A stretch of 12,444 nucleotides of DNA from assembly GCA_002372235.1 (NCBI GenBank), contig DFJI01000005.1, positions 9,363-21,806 of the forward strand, written 5' to 3'. This DNA is from Prevotella sp. UBA3675 (lineage in GTDB: Bacteria > Bacteroidota > Bacteroidia > Bacteroidales > Bacteroidaceae). Both the position numbers and the translations under genes were made by a program. Positions 1 to 6,990 of the stretch are shown here, in pieces. Position 1 is the stretch's first letter, and each line of letters begins with the position of its first letter. Below the pieces are notes generated by a model that saw only the letters and a list, made by a program, of their open reading frames with translations, was not told the DNA's origin and did not search any database.

Positions 1-1058
1 AGATACCAGCGGACGGTCTTCTCAATGCCTTCCTCAAACTGAAGGGAGGGTTCCCATCCGAGCTCTTTCTGAAGCTTCGTTGAATCGATGGCATAGCGCA
101 GGTCGTGTCCGGCACGGTCGGTGACGTAAGTAATGAGGTCGAGGTCCTCGCCCTCCTTTCTGCCCAGCAGACGGTCAACGGTCTTGATGACCACCTTGAT
201 GATGTCAATGTTCTTCCACTCATTGAAGCCACCTATATTATAAGTATCGGCAATCTTACCCTCATGGAAGATAAGGTCGATGGCACGGGCATGATCTTCT
301 ACGAACAGCCAGTCTCTCACGTTGAGTCCCTGCCCATAGACGGGGAGCGGCTTGCGATGGCGGATGTTATTAATAAAAAGAGGTATCAGCTTCTCGGGGA
401 ACTGGTAGGGACCGTAGTTGTTCGAGCAGTTGGTCACGACCACGGGCATGCCGTAGGTGTCGTGGAAGGCGCGGACAAAATGATCACTCGATGCCTTCGA
501 AGCGCTGTAGGGCGAATGAGGATTGTACTTCGTTGTCTCCAAGAAGAACTTGTCACCATAGGCCAGATGATGCTCGGCTGAAGAAGCCGTTGTGGTAAAC
601 GGAGGCTCTATGCCCTCGGGGTGTGTGAGTTCCAGTGCGCCATACACCTCGTCGGTCGAGATGTGATAGAAGCGCTTGCCCTCATACTTCTCCGGCAGAC
701 TCTCCCAGTACAGCTTGGCAGCCTGCAGCAGCGAGAGCGTACCCATCACGTTGGTCTTAGCAAACGTGAAAGGATCCTTGATGGAGCGATCTACATGGCT
801 CTCGGCAGCCAGATGGATGATACCATCGACCTTCTTGTCCTGCATCAGCTTGTAGAAAGCATCGAAGTCGCAAATATCCATCTTCACGAACTCGTAGTTG
901 GGCTTGTTCTCCACATCTTTAAGGTTAGCCAGGTTGCCAGCGTATGTCAACTTGTCAAGGTTGATGATGTGATATTCAGGATACTTGTTTACGAAAAGGC
1001 GCACCACATGGCTACCAATAAAGCCTGCACCGCCAGTAATTACGATTGTACGTTTCAT
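1..1058 (-). CDS. rfbB: dTDP-glucose 4,6-dehydratase RmlB (3' end outside window)
   Basis: This cytoplasmic NAD-dependent short-chain dehydrogenase/reductase converts dTDP-glucose to dTDP-4-keto-6-deoxyglucose, the second step towards dTDP-rhamnose and related deoxysugars of surface polysaccharides. About 352 codons are present and the frame runs open off the left edge, so only the last part is missing. Visible motifs are the Rossmann loop GGAGFIGSH (residues 9-17), HLAAESHVDRS (82-92), the catalytic STDEVYG (134-140, with Thr135, Asp136, Glu137) and the YSASK pair Tyr184/Lys188. A region of about 35 residues between STDEVYG and YSASK is longer than in enterobacterial RmlB, which is usual for Bacteroidetes forms. 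The start at 1058 gives the canonical MKRTIVITGGAG amino end and has an AGGAG just upstream. It is the most distal visible gene of the leftward unit, 16 bases after the phosphoesterase. Identification is firm. Confidence 0.96.
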   Translation of the reverse strand, partial: MKRTIVITGGAGFIGSHVVRLFVNKYPEYHIINLDKLTYAGNLANLKDVENKPNYEFVKMDICDFDAFYKLMQDKKVDGIIHLAAESHVDRSIKDPFTFAKTNVMGTLSLLQAAKLYWESLPEKYEGKRFYHISTDEVYGALELTHPEGIEPPFTTTASSAEHHLAYGDKFFLETTKYNPHSPYSASKASSDHFVRAFHDTYGMPVVVTNCSNNYGPYQFPEKLIPLFINNIRHRKPLPVYGQGLNVRDWLFVEDHARAIDLIFHEGKIADTYNIGGFNEWKNIDIIKVVIKTVDRLLGRKEGEDLDLITYVTDRAGHDLRYAIDSTKLQKELGWEPSLQFEEGIEKTVRWY

Positions 1059-1074
1059 ACTCCTATATATATTT

Positions 1075-1572
1075 TTATTTATAATCTCCTAATGTTATAA
1101 CTTCACAATCCGTGAATTTATTGCCTTCGATGGTCAATCTTATCAGTGTCCGTTCCTTGTGCCATCCCTGCATGCCTGCCGCCCCGGGATTGATGTGCAG
1201 CATATTGAGCGTTTTGTCGAACTGCACCTTCAGTATGTGAGAGTGACCGGCAACGAAGAGCTGTGGGGGCGAGCTATAGAGCAGTCGGCGCACTGAGGGG
1301 TCATAGTTGCCGGGATAACCGCCTATATGCTTGATGAGCACGTCAACATCCTCACACTTAAATCGGTTCAGTTCCTTGAACATCAGCCGCAGGTCGCCAC
1401 CGTCACAATTACCGCACACTGCACGCAAAGGGCGGAAGGCAGCCAGTTTCTCAGCCACTTCTACCGAGCCGATGTCGCCTGCATGCCATATTTCATCGCA
1501 AGGCTCGAAATAGTGCAGATATTTAGGGTCCCAGTAGGAATGAGTGTCACTGATGATGCCTATTTTCTTCAT
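1075..1572 (-). CDS. YfcE/MJ0936-type metallophosphoesterase
   Basis: This is a small (165 aa) cytoplasmic calcineurin-like phosphoesterase with a two-metal active site. All expected ligands are visible: D9 and H11 (ISDTH), D33 (HAGDIG), N55 (GNCDG), H82, and H110/H112 (GHSH). The size matches the YfcE/MJ0936 single-domain family, whose members hydrolyse model phosphodiesters. The physiological substrate is generally unknown and nothing here resolves it. The start codon at 1572 gives the standard MKKIGIISDTH amino end, with an AAGGAAG purine stretch a few bases upstream. It lies 27 bases downstream of the kinase-like gene and 16 bases upstream of rfbB on the same strand, so co-transcription is likely. 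No functional link to either neighbour is evident. The family assignment is secure and the function is open. Confidence 0.9.
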   Translation of the reverse strand: MKKIGIISDTHSYWDPKYLHYFEPCDEIWHAGDIGSVEVAEKLAAFRPLRAVCGNCDGGDLRLMFKELNRFKCEDVDVLIKHIGGYPGNYDPSVRRLLYSSPPQLFVAGHSHILKVQFDKTLNMLHINPGAAGMQGWHKERTLIRLTIEGNKFTDCEVITLGDYK

Positions 1573-1599
1573 GCTTCCTTATTTATTATAAAAGACTTG

Positions 1600-2226
1600 C
1601 TACAACTTAAACTTCTTACGCACAAAGTCCGAGATGTATTTCTCTGTCTCTTCCAGTCCCAGCACCGATGCGTCAACACAGAGGTCATAGCTGGTGGCAT
1701 GTCCCCATTGCTTGCCCGTGTAGTAGTTATAATAGTTGGCGCGTTCTTTGTCTCCGTGTTCAATAATCTTTCTCGCTTCTTCGCTCGTCACGTTCTGTTT
1801 GTTAGCCACGTTGCTGACACGGAAGTCGAGTGAGGCCGTCACAAAGATGTTGACCACATTGTCGAAATCGCGCAGCACATAGTCGGCACAACGGCCTAAG
1901 AACACGCACGAGCCCTCCTGAGCTGCCTTTCGGATGGCATCGCTCTGAAACTTGAACAGTCCCTCTTGCGAGAAGTTGTTCTGATAGAAATTGGCTGAGC
2001 CGCCATTGCCGTATGGCAGATGAAGGAAAGAGCGCAGGAATCCTTTCCGCTCATCGTTGCGCTCGAATATCTCTTTCGAGAATCCGCTCTCTTGCGCGGC
2101 CAGGTTCAGCAGTTCCTTATCATAGTAAGTGGCACCGAAGTCCATAGCCAACATGCGCCCGATGTCGTGCCCGCCAGAGCCGAGCTGTCGGCCCACATTG
2201 ATAATGATATGCTTATTTTCCATCAT
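1600..2226 (-). CDS. Cytidylate kinase-like family protein
   Basis: This 208-residue P-loop protein resembles the cytidylate-kinase-2 family (Pfam Cytidylate_kin2), common in Bacteroidetes and Firmicutes. The amino-terminal strand plus loop, IINVGRQLGSGGHDIG (residues 8-23), is the family's degenerate Walker A, followed by a YYDKELL segment (about 34-41) typical of nucleoside monophosphate kinase folds. A later VFLGRCADYVL segment fits the strand and helix before the lid. The lid region holds several Arg/Lys residues. True Cmk is a different, longer-motif protein, so the substrate should be regarded as unknown. The start at 2226 overlaps the MATE stop by 14 bases, which suggests translational coupling; the second Met, at 2223, is equally possible. 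The family is well supported and the role is not. Confidence 0.86.
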   Translation of the reverse strand: MMENKHIIINVGRQLGSGGHDIGRMLAMDFGATYYDKELLNLAAQESGFSKEIFERNDERKGFLRSFLHLPYGNGGSANFYQNNFSQEGLFKFQSDAIRKAAQEGSCVFLGRCADYVLRDFDNVVNIFVTASLDFRVSNVANKQNVTSEEARKIIEHGDKERANYYNYYTGKQWGHATSYDLCVDASVLGLEETEKYISDFVRKKFKL

Positions 2227-3571
2227 AGGTCTTGAATTTTCTGATATACCAGAGCAGGAACGGAATGGTCATGAGGAATGCCATGAAGTCGCTCGTGGGC
2301 ATGGAGTACCACACGCCGTCGAGCCCCCAGTAGAAAGGGAGCACGTAGGCCAGGGGCAGCAGCATGAACAGCTGTCGGGAGAGCGAGAGGAAGATGCTGA
2401 TCTTCACCTTGCCGATGCATTGGAAGAAATTGGTGATGACGGCCTGCGAGGCCACTACGAAGAACACCAGCATGTCGATACGTATGCCTCGTGCCGAAAG
2501 GGTAAGCAACGTAGGATCGGTGGTGAAGATACGGGCAATCTGCCATGAGAACAACATGCAAAGCAGCCAGCCGAACAGCAAGATGCCTGTCCCCACGGCT
2601 ATTGCGATCCAGAGGCAGCGCAGCATGCGGTCATATTTCCGTGCACCATAGTTATAGCCCACGATGGGCTGCATGCCCTGTGTAACGCCAATGACAAACA
2701 TGAAGAACATCATCACCACCGAGTTGGCTATAGAGTAAGCACCCACGGTCATGTCGCCGCCATAGCGCACGAACTGGTTGTTCATGAAGATGACGATGAT
2801 GCAGGAGGTGGCGTTCATCAAGAAGGGTGAGATTCCGATTGCGATGATGTTTTTCACCAAGTCGGCTTTCAGTTTGTAGATGCCTTTTCTCAGGTGCAGC
2901 AGTTCTTTCTTGTCGGAGAACACCCACATCTGCCAGCAAAGGGCCAGTGTCTGCGAGGTGACCGTAGCCAGGGCTGCACCGCGAATGCCCCAGCGGAACC
3001 ACCACACGAAGGCGATGACCAGCACCACGTTGCATCCCACCGTGAACAGGGTTGCATACATGGCATGACGCGGTTTGCCAGCCGCTCGCAACACGGCATT
3101 CATACCGAAATACATGTGGGTAATCATGTTTCCTGCCAGAATGACCTCCATAAACTCGCGTGCGTAGGGCAAGGTCACGTCGCTTGCTCCAAAGAAGCGC
3201 AAGATGGGGTCGAGGAACACGAGACATACCAGCATGAACGAGAAGCCCACGATCAGATTGAGCGTGACGGTGTTGCCCAGCAAGTGCTCGGCTGTCTCAT
3301 AGTCGCGCTGTCCAAGCTTCACGCTGATGCAGGTAGAAGCGCCAATGCCGACGGCAGCGCCGAAGGCTCCGCTCAGGTTCATGAAGGGGAAGGTAATGCC
3401 CAGACCGGCAATCGCCTCCGGCCCCACCACTTGTCCTATGACCGAGCGGTCGATGATGTTATAAAGGCTCGAAGCCACCATCGCCACCATGGCAGGCAAA
3501 GCATACTGCCAAAGTAGTGCGCCCACCGGTTGGGTTCCCAGTTCCAATGCCGCTTGGTTCTTCTGACTCAT
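2213..3571 (-). CDS. MATE family efflux transporter
   Basis: This inner-membrane multidrug and toxin extrusion transporter, of the NorM/DinF superfamily, is expected to export organic compounds using a sodium or proton gradient. From the start chosen here it has 452 residues, the usual MATE length, with about twelve hydrophobic segments in two homologous halves. The amino end (LLWQYALPAMVAMVASSLYNIIDRSVIGQ region) and the GMQPIVGYNYGA segment at the start of the second half are diagnostic. The same frame stays open upstream to 3655, but that extension would cross the promoter at 3580-3611. The ATG at 3571, giving MSQKNQAALELGTQP, is therefore preferred. It is the first gene of the leftward unit and its stop overlaps the next gene. 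The exported substrate cannot be predicted from the sequence. Confidence 0.93.
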   Translation of the reverse strand: MSQKNQAALELGTQPVGALLWQYALPAMVAMVASSLYNIIDRSVIGQVVGPEAIAGLGITFPFMNLSGAFGAAVGIGASTCISVKLGQRDYETAEHLLGNTVTLNLIVGFSFMLVCLVFLDPILRFFGASDVTLPYAREFMEVILAGNMITHMYFGMNAVLRAAGKPRHAMYATLFTVGCNVVLVIAFVWWFRWGIRGAALATVTSQTLALCWQMWVFSDKKELLHLRKGIYKLKADLVKNIIAIGISPFLMNATSCIIVIFMNNQFVRYGGDMTVGAYSIANSVVMMFFMFVIGVTQGMQPIVGYNYGARKYDRMLRCLWIAIAVGTGILLFGWLLCMLFSWQIARIFTTDPTLLTLSARGIRIDMLVFFVVASQAVITNFFQCIGKVKISIFLSLSRQLFMLLPLAYVLPFYWGLDGVWYSMPTSDFMAFLMTIPFLLWYIRKFKTYDGK

Positions 3572-3579
3572 ATCACGTG

Positions 3580-3611
3580 CAAAGTTACGCTTTTTTCCCG
3601 ATTCCACCAAA
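3580..3611 (-). promoter_or_regulatory. Bacteroidetes-type promoter for the MATE operon
   Basis: On the minus strand a TTTG (3611-3608) is followed after exactly 20 bases by TAACTTTG (3587-3580), matching the Bacteroidetes -33/-7 pattern TTTG and TAnnTTTG. The last G of the -7 box is only 8 bases from the ATG at 3571. The predicted 5' leader is therefore about 5 bases or less, too short for ribosome-binding-site recognition. The transcription start is inferred, not measured. Confidence 0.8.
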
Positions 3612-3672
3612 AAGAATGTCAATTCTCGTCGTAGAGACAGGAAAAATTTGGTCATTTAGGGAAAAAAGCGTA
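3586..3672. repeat. Inverted 14-bp repeat inside two divergent promoters
   Basis: GGGAAAAAAGCGTA occurs at 3659-3672 on the plus strand and again, inverted, at 3586-3599. In each promoter it covers the right half of the spacer and the first two bases of the -7 box. Aligned from their TTTGGT elements, the two promoters agree at about 25 of 32 positions. It may be a shared regulator site or a relic of promoter duplication. Confidence 0.85.
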
Positions 3673-3678
3673 CTTTTG
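3647..3678 (+). promoter_or_regulatory. Bacteroidetes-type promoter for protease-xseA-xseB
   Basis: TTTG (3647-3650), a 20-base spacer, then TACTTTTG (3671-3678) match the Bacteroidetes promoter pattern. The inferred transcription start near 3682 leaves a leader of about 40 bases before the ATG at 3721. The site is divergent from the MATE promoter, and the facing -33 elements are about 35 bases apart. Confidence 0.82.
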
Positions 3679-3720
3679 TCTTTGCATTGGCAACATGTTG
3701 AAATCCAATAATTGAAAACG

Positions 3721-5169
3721 ATGAAACTTGATTCACCATTGATGAACAGAATACTTGCCTGTCTGACGCTTCTTTTTGCCGTCTGCGCCACGACAGGTGC
3801 CAAGGTCAAATATCCCGGACCGAAAGTCTTTGCATACCGTTATTATTTATGTGACAAGCAGGGCAGTTCCTATTCATTAGACCGCCCTACCCATTTCTTG
3901 TCTCATCAGAGTGTGGAGCGCCGTCGCCGTCAGGGGCTGAAGGTTGACTCCACCGACTTGCCCGTTCCTGAATCGGTCATCAAGCGGTTCCGCGTAAAGG
4001 GGGCCAAGGTGTTAGGCACCAGCCGTTGGAACAATACCATCCTTGTCAGTTCTGCAGACACCGCCCTGCTCAACCGTCTGTCTCAGCAGACTTGTGTGAA
4101 GGAGGCACGCATGGTGTTTGCCTCGCCCGACAGCATCGACGAGCTTTCCAACCGCCCATACGCCAACTATCGCGACCACTACAACCGATGGGACTCGCTG
4201 CGAGGCGATCCTTTAGGCATGGCTCGCGTGCAGATGGAGATGGTTGGGGGCGACCTTTTGTATGAGAAGAACCTGCGCGGCAACGGCATGACGATTGCCA
4301 TTCTCGACGGTGGGTTCTTGAATGCCAACCGTCTTTCCTGTTTTTCACACACCGATATCGAAGGCACACGCGATTTCATTGCCATCCATAAGCTCCGCAA
4401 GCACTATGCCGAAGAGGATTTCTTCAGTGGCATCGACCACGGCACGCGCGTCTTCTCTGCCTTGGCTGCCGAATCTGAGGAGGTGATGGTGGGCACCGCG
4501 CCCGATGCGAAGTTCTGGCTCCTGAAGTGCGAAGACCCCGAGACCGAGATGCCCATTGAGGAAGACTATTGGGCGATGGCTGTCGAGTTTGCCGATTCCG
4601 TAGGGGTCGATGTCGTGAACTCGTCGCTCGGCTACAACACCTACGATGCGCCCTTCCGTAGCTACGAGCTGAACGACCTCGACGGAAAGACGGCACTCAT
4701 CTCGCGCACGGCTTCGATGATGGCACGCAAGGGCATCGTGCTCTGCAACTCTGCCGGCAACTCGGGCATGGGCACATGGAAGAAGATCACCGTCCCGGCT
4801 GATGCCTTCGACATTCTGACCATCGGAGCCATCGACCAGAAGGGGCGCAACGCGGCTTTCTCCAGCGTAGGGCCCACTCAGGACGGTCGGGTGAAGCCCG
4901 ACATCGTAGCGATGGGCAATGGCACGGCGCTCATCTCGGGGCGCGGCATGCTCGTTCACGACATGGGCACCTCGTTTTCCACTCCCATCGTCACCGGACT
5001 GGTTGCCTGCCTGTGGCAGGGACTGCGCCACAAGACGGCTTTAGAGATTATCGACATGGTGCGCCACAGCGCCTCACACTACTCCACCCCGAACAACATC
5101 TACGGCTATGGCATTCCCAATTTCTGGGAGGCTTATTCAGACGAGAAGAGAAAAGACAAGAACGAATGA
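3721..5169 (+). CDS. Exported subtilisin-like S8 family serine protease
   Basis: This 482-residue subtilase has a signal peptide (charged start, then a hydrophobic core around residues 8-25), so it acts outside the cytoplasm. The catalytic triad is visible: Asp196 in AILDGGF, His240 in DHGTRVF and Ser418 in GTSFSTP. The oxyanion-hole Asn347 lies in SAGNSG. Residues about 28-160 form a propeptide-like region with a basic RRRRQG stretch. The carboxy end (DEKRKDKNE) shows no obvious type IX secretion domain, so the mature protein may be periplasmic or lipid-independent; that is inference. The frame is also open from a TTG at 3712, but the ATG at 3721 gives the better signal peptide. Its stop overlaps xseA in ATGA, implying coupled translation of a protease with a DNA repair enzyme. 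The natural substrate is unknown. Confidence 0.93.
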   Translation: MKLDSPLMNRILACLTLLFAVCATTGAKVKYPGPKVFAYRYYLCDKQGSSYSLDRPTHFLSHQSVERRRRQGLKVDSTDLPVPESVIKRFRVKGAKVLGTSRWNNTILVSSADTALLNRLSQQTCVKEARMVFASPDSIDELSNRPYANYRDHYNRWDSLRGDPLGMARVQMEMVGGDLLYEKNLRGNGMTIAILDGGFLNANRLSCFSHTDIEGTRDFIAIHKLRKHYAEEDFFSGIDHGTRVFSALAAESEEVMVGTAPDAKFWLLKCEDPETEMPIEEDYWAMAVEFADSVGVDVVNSSLGYNTYDAPFRSYELNDLDGKTALISRTASMMARKGIVLCNSAGNSGMGTWKKITVPADAFDILTIGAIDQKGRNAAFSSVGPTQDGRVKPDIVAMGNGTALISGRGMLVHDMGTSFSTPIVTGLVACLWQGLRHKTALEIIDMVRHSASHYSTPNNIYGYGIPNFWEAYSDEKRKDKNE

Positions 5170-6395
5170 ACCGTATGCAGACCTTCACACTATATGAGCT
5201 GAACGCCTTGGTTCGCGAAGCCATTGAGACGGAGCTGTCCCACGAATACTGGGTAGAGGCCGAACTCTCTGAGGCACGCGAGTCACGCGGTCACTGTTAC
5301 ATGGAGCTCATTCAGAAAGAGGAGCTTTCCAACACCCCCATTGCCCGTTCCTCGGCCAAATGCTGGCGCTCGGCATGGGCCATCATCCAGCCTCATTTCG
5401 AGCGCGTTACGGGAGAGCGGTTGCATCCCGGCATGAAAGTTCGCCTGAAGGTCTATGCCCAGTTCCATGAGGCATTCGGCTTTTCTTGGATTGTGACTGA
5501 CATCGACCCCAACTACACCTTGGGCGACATGGCCCGCCGCCGTCAGGAGGTCATTGCCCAGCTGAAGCGCGAAGGGGTGTTCGACCTGCAGCGCGAGCTG
5601 TCGCTGCCCTTGTTCTGTCTGCGCATCGCCGTCATCTCCAGCCAGACGGCAGCTGGCTATGGCGACTTCTGTCAACAGCTCAGCGAGAGTCCGTTTGCCT
5701 TTTGCACTACGCTCTTCCCTGCTGTCATGCAGGGCGAACAGATTGAGGAGAGCATCATCAGCGCGCTCAATGCCATCTACGGGCAACCCGATGCGTTCGA
5801 CTGCGTGGTCATCATCCGAGGCGGCGGTGCCACCAGCGACATGTCGGGCTTCGACACGCTGCCCTTGGCCGAGAACGTGGCACAGTTTCCCTTGCCCATC
5901 ATCACGGGCATAGGACACGACCGCGACGAGAGTGTGCTCGACATGGTGTCGTTCCAGCGTGTAAAGACGCCCACCGCCGCAGCCGCGCTGCTCATTGACC
6001 ACGCGCAGCAAGTGCTCAACCGCCTCACCGCTCTTGCCGAGCGCATCCCCACCCTGTTCTCTTTAGCCAGGACACGGAGCGAAGCACGGCTCAGCCAGTA
6101 TGAACAGCGGCTGGCCACGGCCACCATGCGCCACGTTGACATGGCGCAGAACCGCATCGCCCTGCTTCGCACCCGGCTCTTGCCGCTCATTCCCCATCTC
6201 TTAGAGGTCCATCGTCATCGCCTGGAGCTGTTAGGTCAGCGCGTGGCATCGCTCGACCCGCAACTCCTGCTGAGGCGCGGCTACAGCATCACCACGCTCA
6301 ACGGAAAGGCCGTCCGCAATGCCGCAGCGTTGCAGTCAGGCGATGAAATAGAGACCCGATTATCCGAAGGAACCATCAAATCAGTAGTAAAATGA
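5166..6395 (+). CDS. xseA: Exodeoxyribonuclease VII large subunit
   Basis: This is the large, catalytic subunit of exonuclease VII, which degrades single-stranded DNA from both ends to short oligonucleotides in the cytoplasm and contributes to repair. It has 409 residues. An amino-terminal OB-fold for single-stranded DNA binding covers about residues 5-110. The catalytic domain follows, with the family signatures IRGGGATSD (217-225) and GIGHDRDE (248-255) followed by TPTAAA. Residues about 290-380 are a long helical region with many Arg and Leu residues, as in the stalk that binds the small subunit. The start at 5166 overlaps the protease stop (ATGA); an ATG at 5175 is a slightly shorter alternative. 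A much longer upstream open frame exists inside the protease gene but would encode unrelated sequence. The stop overlaps xseB. Confidence 0.96.
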   Translation: MNRMQTFTLYELNALVREAIETELSHEYWVEAELSEARESRGHCYMELIQKEELSNTPIARSSAKCWRSAWAIIQPHFERVTGERLHPGMKVRLKVYAQFHEAFGFSWIVTDIDPNYTLGDMARRRQEVIAQLKREGVFDLQRELSLPLFCLRIAVISSQTAAGYGDFCQQLSESPFAFCTTLFPAVMQGEQIEESIISALNAIYGQPDAFDCVVIIRGGGATSDMSGFDTLPLAENVAQFPLPIITGIGHDRDESVLDMVSFQRVKTPTAAAALLIDHAQQVLNRLTALAERIPTLFSLARTRSEARLSQYEQRLATATMRHVDMAQNRIALLRTRLLPLIPHLLEVHRHRLELLGQRVASLDPQLLLRRGYSITTLNGKAVRNAAALQSGDEIETRLSEGTIKSVVK

Positions 6396-6574
6396 AATAC
6401 GAAGAAGCACTCAACCAACTGGAGGCCATTGTCCGAAAAATGGAACAAGGCGAATACAACATCGACGAGCTGACGGAGCAACTGAAGAAAGCCCAGCAAC
6501 TCATTCAGCTTTGCCGCGACAAACTGACTAAGACCGATGAGGAAATCAAGAAGATTCTGGCAAAAGACGAATAA
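6392..6574 (+). CDS. xseB: Exodeoxyribonuclease VII small subunit
   Basis: This 60-residue all-helical protein is the small subunit of exonuclease VII. Several copies wrap the helical stalk of one XseA and are needed for activity. The hallmark YEEALNQLEAIVRKMEQGE (residues 3-21) matches the family signature, followed by a second helix with LKKAQQLIQLCRDKL. The length is slightly below the usual 65-80 residues but complete. Its ATG overlaps the xseA stop by four bases, so stoichiometry is probably set through translational coupling. It ends the protease-xseA-xseB unit: the next gene has its own promoter 13 bases after the stop, and no clear terminator hairpin lies between them. Confidence 0.95.
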   Translation: MKYEEALNQLEAIVRKMEQGEYNIDELTEQLKKAQQLIQLCRDKLTKTDEEIKKILAKDE

Positions 6575-6586
6575 AGGAGCTGAAAA

Positions 6587-6618
6587 TTTGGCTATTTCAT
6601 AGAAAACTGTTATTTTTG
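6587..6618 (+). promoter_or_regulatory. Bacteroidetes-type promoter, predicted leaderless
   Basis: TTTG (6587-6590), a 20-base spacer and TATTTTTG (6611-6618) form a full match to the Bacteroidetes promoter pattern. The next ATG begins at 6623, only four bases after the -7 box. Transcription should therefore begin at or within a base or two of the start codon. Nothing resembling a ribosome-binding site is present. Confidence 0.82.
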
Positions 6619-6622
6619 CCGT

Positions 6623-6859
6623 ATGAATCAAAGGAAAAAGCGAGAACGCATTACTGATGCGGAACGCAAAGAGGCATATAAAGAAGCCAGCAGATTTGTA
6701 CTTGACATAGCAAAACTAGTCTTTGCCGGTGTCATTTTAGGCAGTATCATGGATATGGACATTAACAAAGGATTTGTCTTTGGTGTAGGATTAATCATTG
6801 TCATTTGTCTTATTACATTAGGTGGACTCTTATATTATTTCGCAATAAAAAAATATTAG
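6623..6859 (+). CDS. Small two-helix membrane protein (DUF6722-like?)
   Basis: This 78-residue protein has a strongly basic and acidic amino end (NQRKKRERITDAERKEAYKE), then two hydrophobic segments at about residues 27-44 and 51-75, joined by a short MDMDINKG loop. It resembles small membrane proteins annotated in Bacteroidales as DUF6722, but that match is from memory and uncertain. No catalytic motif is visible and the function is unknown. It sits directly under the promoter at 6587-6618 with almost no leader. No other in-frame start would retain the first helix, so the start at 6623 is well supported. The gene is clearly more AT-rich than xseA or ilvE on either side. It is followed after three bases by another tiny membrane gene. 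Confidence 0.75.
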   Translation: MNQRKKRERITDAERKEAYKEASRFVLDIAKLVFAGVILGSIMDMDINKGFVFGVGLIIVICLITLGGLLYYFAIKKY

Positions 6860-6862
6860 CTT

Positions 6863-6973
6863 ATGGCATTTTTAGCAGTATCGGGAATAATGACATTATG
6901 CATAGCATTATTCGTTGCATGGGTAGCAATATTCGAACACAACCGTACCAAGCAATTAGATTCAGAGCAATGA
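6863..6973 (+). CDS. Tiny 36-residue membrane protein
   Basis: This short reading frame begins with ATG three bases after the preceding stop codon and encodes 36 residues. It has one hydrophobic helix (about residues 2-24, MAFLAVSGIMTLCIALFVAW) followed by a polar tail, EHNRTKQLDSEQ. The arrangement looks like a single-pass small membrane protein, perhaps a partner of the 78-residue protein upstream. Its TGA lies inside ATGA at 6970-6973, where an in-frame upstream start for ilvE (MIHKTNN) would begin, so it could couple translation to ilvE. The evidence is the spacing, the coherent helix-plus-tail protein and the AT-rich composition shared with its neighbour. No homology is recognised. It could still be a chance frame. 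Confidence 0.6.
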   Translation: MAFLAVSGIMTLCIALFVAWVAIFEHNRTKQLDSEQ

Positions 6974-6990
6974 TTCACAAAACCAACAAT

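Noticed and set aside
105..1100. Two plus-strand open frames in the first kilobase
   Set aside because: They lie opposite rfbB, whose motifs are continuous through the whole region. Their translations show no domain.
3572..3655. 28-residue amino-terminal extension of the MATE protein
   Set aside because: It would place the start codon upstream of the gene's own promoter, and it is not typical of MATE proteins.
4345..5031. Long antisense open frames within the protease, xseA, MATE and ilvE genes
   Set aside because: They are mirror frames of GC-rich codons opposite well-identified genes, with no family motifs.
6805..6990. Long amino-terminal extension of ilvE
   Set aside because: The extra frame overlaps the two small membrane genes and encodes nothing like BCAT. 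The family amino end begins at 6991.
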